A DNA stretch of 64,000 bases from Diadema setosum (GCA_033980235.1 CM067070.1:7270195-7334194), one strand, 5' to 3'. Positions 1 through 12,110 are shown, counted from the first letter of the stretch. Numbers and translations: made by a program. Notes: generated by a model from the sequence alone, not told the origin.

Positions 1-686
1 AATATAAAATGGAATTAAACGTATATTCTTAAGATGGTTTCATGAACAAGATTCTAATTCTGTGTCCTTTTGCCCTCCGTGAATCATAAGCAAGTATATA
101 TCACCCACAGTCTCTATCAAAAAAAACCCAAATGGAAAATTCCCAGAACCGTCCCCAAGATATTAAAAAAACTTAGGTTCCTTGCGGCTTGAAACACGTC
201 GTAATAATGGCTGTGGAACCAATGTGCTTAAAGTGGAGTTATTTTTCTGTGTAGGCCAATTTGTCTAATTAATCAGGTGTCATGATTTACTTGCCATTCA
301 TAGAAACAAAACACACGCACTGCATTGATATGGTTAGTCCTGAAAGAATGGATGAGCAATGTAACCTCTGCAGAGGCAAATGTGATTCAGTCGTCATCAT
401 GGCCGGCGGAGCCGAGGGGGGTTCCGCACTTTTTGTGCACCATACAAAGGAATACATAAGGTGTCATCACTTTGGGGGCCTCCCCCACCCCCATACTTTT
501 TTTTTAACTCGGAAGTACGTAAGTGTAACTAAAAAGAAATAGAGATCTTGAAAAGTGAGCGCGGTAATGTTTCTGCGTTGAAGACCCTTTTTGTTGTTGT
601 TGTTGCTTGTTAGCTCATGAAACCCGGAAGTACCCCCCCCCCCCCCACTTCTGAAAACGCTCCGCCGGCCCTGGTCATGTGGAAGT
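1..686. repeat. 3' flank of HSP70 copy 1 with dispersed repeat and poly-C tract
   Basis: No gene is seen here. From about 395 to 680 there is a GC-rich repeat containing GCCGGCGGAGCC, a poly-C run near 635-648 and the phrase GCTCATGAAACCCGGAAGT. The same phrases recur inverted at 58070-58290 and near 58845-60420, so this is a dispersed element. Short ORFs on both strands are low-complexity shadows. No AATAAA was seen on the minus strand close to the stop codon of the adjacent gene. Confidence 0.5.
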
Positions 687-2433
687 CTAGTCCACTTCTT
701 CAATAGTAGGACCACCGCTTCCGGTAGAGCCGGCCGCCTGTGGACCCGTCTCCTGGGAGCCTGGAGACCTTGCAGCCCCACCATGCAGCTTGGACATAAT
801 TGGCACGCATTTCTTCTGCAGCTCCTCAAACTGGTGCACGTATTCTTCCTTCGATGCCAGGGTGTTGGCGTCCACCCACTGAATGGCATCGTTCGCTGCC
901 TGGAGGACTGTTTCCTTGTCGTCTGCGGTGAGGACACTCTCCGCAGACTGGTCGTTGATGGCGGCCTTTACGTCAAGGGCGTAACCCTCGATTTGGTGTT
1001 TTGCGGCGATCCTCTCTCGATTCTGATCGTCCTCAGCTTTGAACTTTTCGGCCTCGCTGACCATGCGGTCGATTTCTTCCTTGGAGAGCCGGCTGCCGTC
1101 GTTGGTGATCGTGATCTTGTTGCTGCGACCGGTACTCTTGTCTTTGGCGGTCACGTTCATGATGCCATTGGCGTCGACGTCGAAGGTCACCTCAATCTGT
1201 GGCACCCCTCGTGGAGCAGGAGGAATATTGCCTAGTTCAAAGTGTCCAAGTCGGTTGTTGTCCTTGGTCAGGGCCCTTTCTCCCTCATACACCTGAATGT
1301 GGACACCTGGCTGGTTGTCTGCGTACGTCGTGAAAACCTGGCTTTCCTTGTGTGGAATAGTCGTATTCCTCTTGATGAGGGGTGTCATCACACCACCAGC
1401 AGTTTCGATACCCAGGGACAGAGGAGTTACGTCAACGAGTAAGACCTCCTTGATTTCCTCGCTCTGATCACCAGACAAGATGGCTGCCTGGACTGCCGCC
1501 CCATAGGCCACAGCTTCATCTGGATTGATGGACTTGTTCAGTTCTTTGCCGTCGAAGTAATCCCTCAGAAGCTTCTGCACTTTCGGAATACGGGTGGATC
1601 CACCTATCATAACAACAGAGTCAATCTTCTTTTTGTCCAGTTTAGAGTCCACCAGTGCTTTTTGAACTGGCTCAAGGCATGACCTAAAGAGATCACCGCA
1701 TAATTCTTCGAAGCGGGCGCGGGTGATGGTGGTGTAAAAGTCGATTCCTTCGAACAGAGAATCCACCTCGATGCTTGCCTGTGTGCTGCTCGACAAAGTC
1801 CTCTTCGCTCGTTCAGCTGCAGTCCGAAGGCGACGAAGGGATCGTACGTTTGATCTAATGTCCTTCCTCTGCTTGCGTTTAAACTCTTCTACCAGATGGT
1901 TGACTAGCCTGTTATCAAAGTCCTCACCACCCAAATGAGTATTCCCTGATGTCGATTCGACCTGAAAGAGTCCTTCATCAATGGAGAGAACGGAGACATC
2001 AAATGTTCCTCCTCCGAGATCGAAAATGAGTACGTTTTGTTCCTGGTCCACCTTTTTATCGAGCCCGTACGCAAGGGCAGCCGCTGTTGGCTCGTTGATG
2101 ATACGCATGACGGTCAGACCTGCGATCACCCCTGCGTCCTTGGTCGCCTGGCGTTGAGCGTCGTTGAAGTAAGCTGGTACGGTTATGACCGCGTTGGTGA
2201 CCTTTTGACCCAGGTAAGCCTCGGCCGTTTCCTTCATCTTAGTCAGGACCATCGAGCTGATTTCTTCCGGGGCAAAGGTCTTTGTTTCTCCCATGTACTC
2301 TGCTTGCAACATGGGTTTGCCGTCGCGGTCAACCACAGCAAAAGGCCAGTGCTTCATGTCCGATCGCACGACGTCGTCGGCGAATCGTCTTCCGATCAAT
2401 CGTTTAGCATCGAAGATTGTATTCCTCGGATTC
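687..2433 (-). CDS. Cytosolic HSP70/HSC70 copy 1, exon 2 (intact, C-terminal EEVD)
   Basis: This is the second and last coding exon of an ATP-dependent chaperone. With exon 1 (3592-3779) it encodes 644 residues, the usual length for cytosolic HSC70. The intron acceptor TCTAG ends at 2434, and the split codon AT|G restores VAMNPRNTIF across the junction. Visible motifs are FDAKR (catalytic lysine), [21 protein letters not shown] (phosphate-binding), [22 protein letters not shown], a [13 protein letters not shown] interdomain linker, the substrate-binding beta domain ([11 protein letters not shown]), a complete helical lid (AIQWVDANT), a short Gly/Ser-rich tail and [12 protein letters not shown] docks TPR co-chaperones such as HOP and CHIP in this family. 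All key residues are present and the frame is unbroken. Of the three copies in the window this is the only one that looks fully functional. Whether it is constitutive or heat-inducible cannot be told from the sequence. Confidence 0.97.
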
Positions 2434-2740
2434 CTAGATGGAAACGGAAAAAAGGAGAATATCATCGTGTCTCTTCAACAAATGGTCGAATCTAAATTTT
2501 ACTGCCGATCTGATAGATGGGGAAAGTGGAGGTTAAATTGGTTACTGTCATTACTTTGATTTGCACAAAATCATGGACAACATTACAAAATTTTCCGCGC
2601 GGTCTGATGGACAAACCAGAACTTTGTTGACGGCGGTGTCAAGGGTCAGTTATGAAGCACAAGGGCAAACTATCACGCTCACACACACGCACATACATAA
2701 GTACGAGCATGATCGCGTGTGTACGCAAACACAATATCAA

Positions 2741-2774
<34 letters not shown>

Positions 2775-3248
2775 TGTATTATGATTATAGAAATGTCAAT
2801 ATTATAAACAAAATATGGTTGAAATTAAACGAAAAATTTGTTGCTCTTCCCCATGCTAAACTTTTGACAAAAGGGATTTCTCAAATGAGCATGAGGTCGA
2901 ATGGCAAAAACAGGACTGCTATGTGCACCAATTCACATGTATTCCTACCACATATAAAGTGAACACGCTGGGTCATCTTCATTTTGCCTCCTTATTTTTA
3001 TTTTTCGTTTGCTTGTTTGTTTGTTTGTTTGTTTGTTGTTGTTTTGTTTAATTTTCAGTTATGCATGTGAGAGGACAAATGCCTTTTTTTTTTTTTTTAG
3101 AATATCAAATACTGAATTTGTGCGTTAGTGACATCATTGTGTTCCTGCCGGTACTAATCCCCTCAAACTCAATTACTTTATCCTTCAACTCTTTGGAAAT
3201 TCAGCTGACAAGAAATCACAACCTTCTCCGATTAAGGCCATGAAACTA

Positions 3249-3283
<35 letters not shown>

Positions 3284-3591
3284 TGATTCACCTCTTTTAT
3301 CATTCCACTTTACTAATTATTGCTGTTTATCCCTTTCTGTGACAGGAAAAGACAGACGTAAAAGTTCTCTCTTGTTTGATCTAAAGAGAAAGCCAACACC
3401 TGTTCTCGAATCACAGCTTCGAATTTAGTCAGCATAATTTGTTGATTGCCATCTTTGCATTACCTTTATATCACGGAACAGAGAAAACAGAATAAAGCTA
3501 GTGATTGTCTCTCACCAGAACATAATTGGGATTACGACCACACCTAGATATCAAATTCGAATTGTCAATGCATCTGAACAGGTAAACTTAC
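2434..3591 (-). other. Intron of HSP70 copy 1
   Basis: The intron is 1158 bp with donor AT|GTAAGTTTAC and acceptor TCTAG|G. It is phase 2 and lies within codon 63, directly before NPRNT. It holds a CA repeat at about 2742-2774, a (GTTT)n run near 3008-3040, a T-run near 3088-3100 and a TG repeat at 3250-3282. The first roughly 35 intron bases are conserved in the other two HSP70 copies. Confidence 0.9.
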
Positions 3592-3779
3592 ATAGCAACT
3601 TGGTTCTTGGCGGCATCTCCGATGAGCCTCTCCGTATCGGTGAAGGCGACGTAGCTTGGCGTGGTCCGGTTTCCCTGGTCGTTGGCAATGATTTCGACTT
3701 TGCCATTCTGGAAGACACCCACACACGAGTACGTCGTTCCCAAGTCGATTCCAATACCTGGAGCATTCCCTTGAGCCAT
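3592..3779 (-). CDS. Cytosolic HSP70/HSC70 copy 1, exon 1
   Basis: First coding exon of 188 nt. It begins [18 protein letters not shown] and ends at NQVA plus two bases of a split Met codon. GIDLGTTYS (residues 10-18) is the N-terminal phosphate-binding loop of the actin-like ATPase domain, and the family-conserved Tyr is present. I chose this ATG over an upstream in-frame one because [15 protein letters not shown] is the normal family N-terminus and all three paralogues start at the same place. The donor GTAAGT follows directly. The exon joins 687-2433 without a frame break. Confidence 0.96.
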
Positions 3780-4130
3780 TTTTTTTTTCTGCGATGTTGC
3801 GAGACAGGCGTAAATGACAAGATAGTGCCGGCTTAGGTTAAGTAACAACCTCTTGAAAATGAGACGAACACAAATCACCGAACTCGTGACAGATTGAAAG
3901 ATGAATTTAAAATAAGAGAGCTGTCGGGTGTTCTCATTCTTAATTCTCTTACTAGAGCAGTTGCGTGGTGGTGATGGGCGTTGGCTGTGAATGATATGAT
4001 AAGGATTGGAGGCTGCGGTCCCGCCAACCCTGGATAGAAGTGCGCAAGCGCGTCTGCGTTGAATTAAAGCTCACCTGCTCATTGGAGCATTCGCCTTTCT
4101 TAGTTTCCCCCTTTCCCCCCTTTTTCATGA
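3780..4130 (-). promoter_or_regulatory. Upstream region of HSP70 copy 1, with CCAAT boxes and conserved CG-rich block
   Basis: On the minus strand CCAAT occurs at 4005-4009 and 4081-4085. A block at about 4035-4095 (TAGAAGTGCGCAAGCGCG, then GAGCATTCGCC on the plus strand) is shared with the upstream DNA of copy 2 (13049-13110) and copy 3 (33880-33930). The CG-rich part resembles an NRF1 site. No convincing heat-shock element (alternating GAA/TTC) was seen. The transcription start was not determined. Confidence 0.5.
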
Positions 4131-4442
4131 GCCCTTTCACTATTTTAATTTGCTGTAGTGCTTGTTTGTTTGTTCGATTGCATTTTTTTTTTCTCATCAC
4201 GTGCACCAGTAGATCTTTATGAGGTCCTTGCAAAATATCCCGAACTAAAAGAGATTAGATGTATCAACGCTCCATTAGAGCGAAGGGTGAAAGAACGATC
4301 GTGGACGATGAAATCCCCACTCTTGGTTTTGTTCTCTGCGAATCCATTGTAATTTCCAGTAGTCTATTGTAGACAAAGGTATGCAAACTATGCACACAAC
4401 ACAACGGACAATAGTTTCACTCCTCCCCACCCCCCCCCCCCA

Positions 4443-4480
<38 letters not shown>

Positions 4481-4528
4481 ATCTCTTTCCCACTCTTATA
4501 ACGATATAGGCCTACACCAGGTATAGAT
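4131..4528. repeat. Intergenic, with CT microsatellite
   Basis: No gene is seen. There is a C-run near 4430-4440 and a CT repeat at about 4447-4476. Confidence 0.6.
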
Positions 4529-4770
4529 TTAAAGGGATGGTGCAGTATTGGTGGAGGTGAGAACTGAGCTTTTAACTTTTTGCGAGATACCAAGAAAACA
4601 CTTATGATATAGTACAGAGCATACCATTTTAAGAGGAATACAAAGTTTATTTGATGAAAATCGGGTTTTGAATGACTGAAACATAAAAAAAAGTAAAACA
4701 AAGCAACCGTAATAAAGTGTGGGTCCCACACTTTATTAGAATCGCTCTCTTTTGGATATCTATAGCGAGT
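4529..4770 (+). mobile_element. Partial T2/Kolobok-like MITE, family B
   Basis: Starts with TTAAAGGGATGGTGCAG and runs through the family's central inverted sequence (AAGTGTGGGTCCCACACTTTATTA) near 4718-4738, then diverges. Fuller copies are at 21188-21583 (inverted) and 62523-62910. The right end is missing. Confidence 0.75.
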
Positions 4771-5493
4771 GGGGAAATTATAGGATGAAAAAACAAATTA
4801 AAAATGTTTAATGTAGAATGAACTTTCATTTTATCAGAACAGAAGAAACGAACAGATATTTCATGAAAAGTGGCTGATCAAGTTTTGTTCAACAGTCTCG
4901 AAGTAGAGCTAGACATTTTTTTTTTTCATACGGAGAGGAACAAGTATGCAAAGATTAAATGCTTTGATGCACATGGGTAACTCATGGAGATGAAATTCTA
5001 TTTACCGAAGGGTGATTTCTACAAGTGATATGCCCGTAGATGGAAGAATGCAACTCTAACCCCAGAAAGATTTTGATGATTGAAAACATAACATAAAATG
5101 TGCTTGAAATGTTTCTTCAACTTTCACACGAGGACAGGAGGTGGCTCAAATGAAAATAAGTTTAATACAAGTCATGCGTGTCTCATGAATGTTGCGTAAC
5201 ATTATATACGCACAATTATATCAAAGTAAATTTTTCACAAAGCTGTATCATGAGTAAGCCTCGCGTCCGCCTCACAAGCCATGCGTATTTTATGCGTGAT
5301 CTTTAGCCAGGCATAAAACTGCAAGTTGGACTTGGACTATTATATTACATTATATCAGAAAAGCGAAGTTTCACAGTGAAGGCAGACTAGATTTCAGCGA
5401 AGTAAAGTTTCATTGTAAAGGCGCAAACACGACTGCCAAGGTACAGTTATCATCTTATAAGCATGTAATTGGTAGATGGGTGTAGATTTAATG

Positions 5494-5585
<92 letters not shown>

Positions 5586-5602
5586 ACATGTATATGAATG
5601 TA

Positions 5603-5669
<67 letters not shown>

Positions 5670-6902
5670 GCTGCGGGACCGCACTAACTTTCTTTTAAGA
5701 ATCTTTACATGGCACTATCGCTTTACTTTTACTACCTGATGTGAAATTATGTAAATTGTCTTGAGTGATCCTTTAATTGGTTTCGATCAGAATAAGGATG
5801 TGGACATTTTTCTCTCTCCCGAAGGTGCGTATTGAAACGCCCCGGAGTGTTAATAGGAATGACAGAGATAGTGAACAAAATCTTTCAAGAACATGCGCAT
5901 TGGTTGCCCGATGAATTTCCATGTTCTAGTGGACTCCAGGTTTGAAGAAATTAACAGAAGACTCGAAAACTGAGCATAGACCCACCCTATATCTCAGGAA
6001 GTACGAACAATATTAGTAACCATTTTAAAAGCATTAACAAGTTTTATTCTAGAGTAGTAAATGGTGTTTATTGGGGGAAAGGTAATGCTGTCCTTGTCAG
6101 AAATTTATATGCCTTATATTCCAGGGATACGAAGGCAAACACTTATAATATCGGAATAGCAGAAAAGGGAAATATTAAAGAGAATGCGGATATAACATAT
6201 AGGCACATGGAAATATATGATTTATTAATATTAGAGTCTTCTTCGTGAACCAAATTTTAGAATTGGCGTGACATGTATCTAAGAATTACGAGAATCAGTA
6301 GTGATTCTGTTATCTAAGAGACCTTGTAACTGGCAACCGTCTCTCAAAGTATGCTATTATAGGTTCAGGCTTATCCGGCACATTGATAGCATACTTTGAC
6401 AGACAGGCGGCCAGTTGTATTGAATGTAGATTAAATAGGATACAACATCCTGGCGTACACAGGTGTTAAAAAAAGGTAAGATCTGCCTAGATAGACATCA
6501 AAACATACAACCAACAAGCATTTCATTGCCTTTAGAATGTGTTAGTTTCTTTACACTTTTACACACTACAGGGGTTATTTGGGTAACAACTGGTGTAAAC
6601 ATAACACGGTGTTCTACAGATATCAAGACTTGTCGTATGTCTATTTAGTAAACTTTGATGAAGATAATGATTATTATAACATGTCCTTGTGAAACAAAGG
6701 AATGGAAATGAAAGTTTAATCAGCAAAAATGATCTGGTATATATATCTTTTTCGATAGGCCCACTAGAAATTATCATAAAGTATCATAGTATCTCTTGAA
6801 TACCCGAATCGAAAGCTTTGGAAAAAGACTTCCCAAATTACATATACCAAGGTTCTTTTCGACTTCAAACTCGTCGCAAACGAAGGTTGAACGACCAATC
6901 AA
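4771..6902. repeat. Intergenic, with long TA microsatellites and a diverged dispersed repeat
   Basis: No gene is seen. TA repeats occupy about 5499-5583 and 5605-5667, and the ORFs over them are spurious. About 6640-6900 shares a layout with 24662-24925: TTTAGTAAAC, then GATGAAGA, and finally ACTTCAAACTCGT with CAAACNAAG. This points to an old dispersed repeat of unknown type. Confidence 0.5.
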
Positions 6903-7477
6903 TTAAAGGACAATTTCACCTTCATAGACATTAGGGTTGAGTGAATGCAGCAATATTAGTAGAACACATCAGTGAGAGTTTGAGCAAAATCGGACAATCC
7001 GTTAAAAAGTTATGAATTTTTGAAGTTTCTGCTAAGTCACGGCTGGATGAAAAGACTACTATAGCTTGTGATGTTACATGAGTACAATGATATAAAGAAA
7101 GATTAAAGAAAATTCAACATATTTTCATTTTTCTCCCATAACAAAAGAACACTCGACTTCTCTCTTTCAGAAGGCAGGGGGAATAATATTACCCTTAACA
7201 TACGTCAGTAACAAGTCGAAGAAATGTGCACTTTATTCAAAAAGTAAAGTTTTGTGAAATTCTCTTTTTATTTTCCTTATATAGTTGTACGCATGTGACA
7301 TCATACGCAGTAGTAGTCTTCTCTTCCAGCAGTGACTGCGCATATACTTAAAAAAATTTAATATTCGTAACTTTTGAACGGATTGTCCAATTTTCCTCAA
7401 ACTTTCACTGATGTGTTCTACTAATATTGCTGCATTCTCTCAATCCTTATGTATATGAAGATGGACTTGTCCTTTAA
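6903..7477 (+). mobile_element. T2/Kolobok-like MITE, family A, copy 1
   Basis: An element of 575 bp bounded by TTAA. The left end TTAAAGGACAATTTCACC and right end GGACTTGTCCTTTAA are inverted. The inverted arms reach roughly 200 bp (left CAGCAATATTAGTAGAACAC; right GTTCTACTAATATTGCTG). Family copies are at 19812-20380, 22012-22569 and 61845-62429. It has no coding capacity. Confidence 0.88.
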
Positions 7478-7764
7478 GGTTGACATTCAGAAAAAGTATT
7501 TTTCGTGAAATTGTTATCTTTTTCATCATTCCATTGCTTGGATACAAACAGACTTATACAAGATTATAGATAAGCTAAACAATCGGTGAGAGGGAAGACT
7601 GCTGACAGAGAATCGTCTAACATCATAATGACTGATAATTAACCTCTTCGATAGTAGCCCATTATCACTTTCGGAAGAGGTTGCCGCCTGGCACACAATT
7701 GTGCCTGAAGACCTGCTACTTGGTGACTGGGAGTCCTGTAAGTCCTTAGTCCTAATTTCTCTTC
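7478..7764. other. Intergenic, nothing recognised
   Basis: AT-rich sequence between a MITE and a LINE remnant. No gene or clear repeat was seen. Confidence 0.4.
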
Positions 7765-8010
7765 GCTCCTCCTTTTCTGCCAGACCCCTCCGTTCACCTT
7801 CCTCTGTCCAATTATTTCACGACCCACGTACAAAAACCGGTTACGGGGACCTGGCCTTCTCTTTCATTGCCCCCACCTTTAGGAATAAATTCCCTCTTCC
7901 TATTCAGAATACCTCATCTATTGAACCACTTACAATTCTTCGCTAAAACTCATCTGTTTAGTCAATTGTATCTTTTATATGGATGCACACACAGTCAGCT
8001 TTTAATTTTT
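7765..8010 (+). pseudogene. 3' fragment of a non-LTR retrotransposon (C-terminus of reverse transcriptase ORF)
   Basis: The translation RPLRSPSSVQLFHDPRTKTG, followed by YGDLAFSFIAPTFRNKFP and, after a frame change, FAKTHLFSQLY, fits the conserved C-terminal tail of jockey-superclade LINE ORFs (a PRT-x-T-x-YGD-x-AFS then AP-x-x-WN-x-LP pattern followed by K-THLF). The frame shifts near 7930. Upstream RT domains are absent, so it is a 5'-truncated dead copy. The Trp of the usual WN is replaced by Arg. Confidence 0.65.
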
Positions 8011-8108
8011 GTATCACTGTATCATATTTATTTTTTCTCTTTTTCTTTTGTTTTGTTACGGTTATTTTGATTTCGGTTTTGCATTGTCCTATGTTTTTGT
8101 GTTTTCTA

Positions 8109-8139
<31 letters not shown>

Positions 8140-8299
8140 TTTTTTTTTTTTTGGGGGGGGGGGGGTTATCATTATCACGAGTGTGCTTAGAACCACCCGA
8201 ATAAAGTGCCATATAGATGCAGTTATAATTATTATAATTTAAGTGGGCAGCTTAAACATGACTGGCGTGGAATTCATCTAAATTTCGGTGCATCATCCC
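8011..8299. repeat. Low-complexity tail: GTT repeat, T-run, G-run
   Basis: A (GTT)n run at about 8111-8137 is followed by poly-T and poly-G to about 8166. This may be the tail of the LINE fragment before it. Confidence 0.5.
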
Positions 8300-8305
8300 T
8301 TTATT
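8300..8305 (-). terminator. Candidate polyadenylation signal of HSP70 copy 2
   Basis: AATAAA on the minus strand, about 75 bases beyond the stop codon of the truncated HSP70 reading frame. A match of this size can occur by chance; its position is what makes it notable. Confidence 0.4.
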
Positions 8306-8379
8306 CATTCCCTTGATGCCGTTGAAGTGATGTCCATGTAATGGATGGCGGCCAAAGGGAGGCACCTCCGTTGCTTTCA

Positions 8380-9799
8380 CTAGAAACGTCCTGCGGCCAT
8401 TTTCTCTTGACCTCGTCCATCTTTAGCTCTTGCTGCCTCGCTGGCCAATCGGTCGATTTCCTCCCTGTTAGCACACCTCTTAATGTTGACGGGACCGGTG
8501 TTCTTGTCTTTGGCGGTCACGTTCAAGATGCCGTTGCGGTCGATGTCGAAGGTCACATTGATCTGTGGCACTCCTCTTGGAGCAGGAGGAATATCGGTTA
8601 ACACGAATCCTCCAAGTAAGTTATTGTCCTTTGTCATTGACCTCTCTCCCTCGAACACCTGAACGAGTATACCTGGCTGGTTGTCTGCATACGTGGAGAA
8701 AATTTGACCCCTTTTCGTTGGAATAGTCGTATTTCTATTGATGAGGGATGTCATCACACCACCAGCAGTTTCAATACCCAGAGACAGGGGAGCTACATCA
8801 AGGAGTAAGAGATCCTGAATATCCTCGCTCTGATCACCAGACAAGATAGCTGCCTGGATTGCTGCACCATAGGCCACAGCTGCACCAGTATTGATGGACG
8901 TGTTCAGTTCTTTGCCCTTGAAGTGATCCCTCACAAGCATCTGTACTTTTGGGATGCGAGTCGACCCTCCAATCATGACAATGGATCCAATCTGTTCTTT
9001 TTCGAGGTTAGCGTCCTCCAGTGCTTTCTTTACTGGCTCAAGGGTTGCACTAAAGAGATCACTGCATAATTCCTCGAAGCGAGCTCTGGTGACGGTGATG
9101 TTAAAATCGATTCCTTCGAAGAGAGAATCCACTTCTATGTTGGCCTCTGTGATGTTCGACAGAGTCCTCTTCGCTTCCTCAGCTGCCGTTCGAAGGTGAC
9201 GAAGGGATCGTGGGTCGGAGCTAAGGTCTTTCCCATGCATGCGTTTGAATTCCTTAACCAGATGGTTGACGAACCGGTTATCACAGTCCTCGCCACCTAA
9301 ATTGGTATCCCCTGATGTCGACAAGACCTCAAACATTCCTTCTCCTATGGTGAGAATAGAGACATCAAGTGTCCCTCCTCCAAGGTCAAAGATTAGCACA
9401 TGTCGCTCCCCATCCTCATTTGTATCGAACCCGTACGCCAGGGCAGCCGCTGTTGGCTCGTTGATGAGACCCATGACGTTCAGACCTGCCATCACCCCTG
9501 CGTCGTTTGTCGCCTGGCGTTGAGCGTTGTTGAAATAAGCCGGCACGCTGATTACGGCATCGGTGACTTTCTGACCCAGGTACGCCTCGGCAGTCTCCTT
9601 CATCTTAGTCAGGACCATTGAGCTGATCTCTTCCGGGGCAAAGGTCTTTGTTTCTTCCATGTACTCTGCTTGCAACATGGGTTTACCGTCACAGTCAACT
9701 ACAGCGAAAGGCCAGCTCTTCACGTTCCCACTAACAACTTCATCGGTAAATAGCCTTCCCATTAATCGCTTGACGGCGAAGATTGTATTCTTCGGATTT
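8380..9799 (-). CDS. HSP70 copy 2, exon 2 (open frame, lid and EEVD missing)
   Basis: Second exon of a truncated HSP70 paralogue. With exon 1 (12610-12797) it gives 535 residues. The ATPase domain is complete in outline: KR of the catalytic-lysine motif (here FAVKR), [33 protein letters not shown] and the [11 protein letters not shown] linker. The substrate-binding beta domain is present through [10 protein letters not shown]. The frame then diverges ([18 protein letters not shown]) and stops after MAAGRF, before the helical lid and EEVD. Substitutions at normally constant places are visible: GTTYS to GTTSS in exon 1, GGGTFD to GGGTLD, and NPDEAVAYG to NTGAAVAYG. It is closest to pseudogene copy 3, with which it shares long identical stretches. 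It could be an expressed lidless chaperone or an early pseudogene; the sequence alone does not settle this. Confidence 0.85.
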
Positions 9800-9916
9800 C
9801 TAGACGTAAATTGAAAGAAACAAAATATTTTCAAGAATTAACATCTCAAGGTATGGGGGAATTTGCTGCGGAGAATATAATGTTGTCTTCATTAAGATGG
9901 AAGTCCAGAGGAGAAA

Positions 9917-10213
9917 CCCTACTAGAAAGAACACAGTCTTCCACAGTATGTTCACAGTGTTTCCACATAGTTGGCTATGTGGAAACGCTTGAATTCAACA
10001 GTGTGAAGATGATTTCACACTGTGGTGTGGTTTTTCACGGAGAGCTCACATAGTAATGTTCTGTTTCACACTGTGAATTGATGATTCGATCACACCATCA
10101 AAACACTCGAATTTAGACAGGGAGGTAACAATGTGAAGATATTTTACACTGTGTTCACACTGGCTTTCACAGTGTGTTTCAGACTGTGGGACACTGTGTT
10201 ATCTCCAGCAGGG
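9917..10213. mobile_element. MITE with CACAGTGTGAA subterminal repeats
   Basis: The left end CCCTACTAGAAAGAACACAG mirrors the right end, whose complement is CCCTGCTGGAGATAACACAG. The interior has many forward and inverted copies of TTCACACTGTG and its complement. A short relative is at 34633-34731. Confidence 0.75.
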
Positions 10214-10223
10214 AAGAGGAAAT

Positions 10224-10724
10224 GAGTATATGAATATAAGAACGACCCAAGTCCAATTTTTGGCCAAATTTAGTTTGACATGGGAAATTGTAGCTTATGC
10301 ATGGACTCATCTTGTGTATAAATGATAAATCCTAATTACCACCGGAAGTGCCTGAAATAAATGAGTTAAATCTTATATGAATGTAAACATGAAGGACTTG
10401 GGTCGTTCTTACATTCATATTATAGCGCCCTCTCTCGTCCTTCTCTCATCTCTATAGCAGAATATCATGTGTATGAATCAAAGAACGACCCAAGTCCATA
10501 TGAATCAAAGAACGACCCAAGTCCATCACACAAAATGGCCTCTCCACAATTAATGCAAATGTTAATTGTCATAATAATATATGTTCTAAATTGTATATAC
10601 AATGTTGCTTTCCCATCACAGTTGAATAGAATATTTTTGGACAAATAAATAAAATATGAAGTTTTTTTAAGTTTACTCGAAATAGTCATCCATGGACTTG
10701 GGTCGTTCTTATATTCATATACTC
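10224..10724. mobile_element. Pair of tandem MITEs with AAGAACGACCCAAGTCC ends
   Basis: AAGAACGACCCAAGTCC occurs near 10239, 10482 and 10509. Its complement GGACTTGGGTCGTTCTT occurs near 10395 and 10693. The arrangement is two inverted-repeat units, about 10224-10428 and 10470-10724, and the outermost ends (GAGTATATGAATATAAG and complement) also match. Confidence 0.75.
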
Positions 10725-11235
10725 AAATGACACAGGTTATATCGTCATTCAATCCGCACAAAATCATAGAAAAGAAATAACGATTTGCCAGCGAGAGAAA
10801 TAAAAAAAAAAGAACTTTTTTTGAAAAGTAAAAAGTGTTGCCAGTTTCAGCGTCGGACATGAGTCGGGCAATGAGAGTATCGGAATGTACGTGACATTGG
10901 CATAGAAACAAAATGTAATTGGGATGAAGAGATTCCTTACACTGCCCAATGAAACGCTGGCAGTGAGTCGGAACATCTTATCACGTCTTTAAAAAAAAGT
11001 GATACAGAACTACTAGTATCTCACGGAACCTTGTTTTCGTGAATTTGGCGTATCAAGTAACTTTTAAAAACTGAGGTATCTCAAATATTGGGCTGAAAAC
11101 AGAAAAGTCGTATAATGCAATCACAAAATGAACCTATCACACTTGACCAAATGAATTCCAAGTTATTTCTTATCGCAATTAGGCCTGCCGGAAGACACAC
11201 ATTGTCGTTAAGATGTTGCTGCCGAGGTTGTTTCA

Positions 11236-11450
11236 TCGGGTGCACGTCACGAGACCGACACCCACGAGTCATGCAGCCCACGAGTTAGACGTAAGGCCCA
11301 CGAAGCCGACACATTAAGCCAGCCCTCGTGTTGTATCTGTCTATCCCGTGGGCTGTTTTTACCTAGTGTCAAACTCATGGGCTATATTTGCCTGGTGTCG
11401 AACTCATGGGCTGTATTACTCGTGGGTGTCGGTCTAGAGGGGTGACCCGT
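11236..11450. mobile_element. Foldback repeat built of CCCACGAGTC-type units, copy 1
   Basis: The left half holds GACCGACACCCACGAGTCAT and CAGCCCACGAGTT. The right half holds the complement (AACTCATGGGCTGTATTACTC, then GTGGGTGTCGGTCT, broken here to keep it short). The two halves can fold on each other. Related copies lie at about 21010-21670 and 54334-54668. Confidence 0.7.
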
Positions 11451-12034
11451 TTCATCTTACGTGCTTCAGTGACCTTCCTGCCTTTTTCTTGCATTCATCA
11501 AGTAGAACTCCACTTTTTGTCCTTTAAATATTTAGAAGTCTTGCTCACGACCGACCACACACACTTCACTCATCAAGTCCTAAATTCCGTGACTTGGTCA
11601 CGTATTATATGTTTCCATTGATATCTGTACTATCCATTGTCATGATTTTATCTTTTTTTTTAGACATTTTAAATCGATATTAAAAGAGTAATATGTCTTG
11701 TTTCAGTCCTTCGTTCTTGTATTATTTAATACATTTCTATGTTCAAAAAAGTTAACAAGATCTGTCAAGTCTTTCTTGAATATTGATTTAACTGGGAATA
11801 CGTTCATTATGAAAGATTATAAATCTTACAAATTCCGTAAGGACTGTATGAGTTTGCTAGGAAATATTTTCATCTCACGAATAGCCACATTGTGGTGTTC
11901 ACAGTGCAAGGTACGCTTTAAAGTCAACGCATCTGTTCTTTCGGGTGTGTACTTTTGACCAAAAAAATAAAAATAAAAATACGTTGCAGCTGCATATCTA
12001 CCATTTTCATCTTTCAATGGAGCGCTTTGCTTTC

Positions 12035-12110
12035 CTTTTATAGAAGGCAGTGGAATGATATTACCCCTGTCATGTGTCAGTAATATGTGGAAGGAGAGTT
12101 TCCATTTCAT
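12035..12110. repeat. Remnant of MITE family A core
   Basis: GAAGGCAGTGGAATGATATT, then ACCC and GTCAGTAA, match the central part of the family A MITE (for example near 7172-7212). The terminal repeats are missing. A short run of AACCCTAACCCTAACC at about 12238-12253 lies nearby and is too short to be telomeric. Confidence 0.4.

Noticed and set aside
783..1235. Plus-strand 150-residue ORF opposite HSP70 exon 2
   Set aside because: Antisense shadow of a highly constrained coding exon; no independent features. Similar antisense ORFs over 2037-2495, 8341-9621 and 25538-27324 are rejected for the same reason.
3780..4100. Heat-shock elements upstream of HSP70 copy 1
   Set aside because: Single GAA and TTC triplets occur, but no array of three alternating, properly spaced units was found.
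5476..5739. 87-residue ORF of alternating Tyr and Ile
   Set aside because: A translation of TA microsatellite, not a gene.
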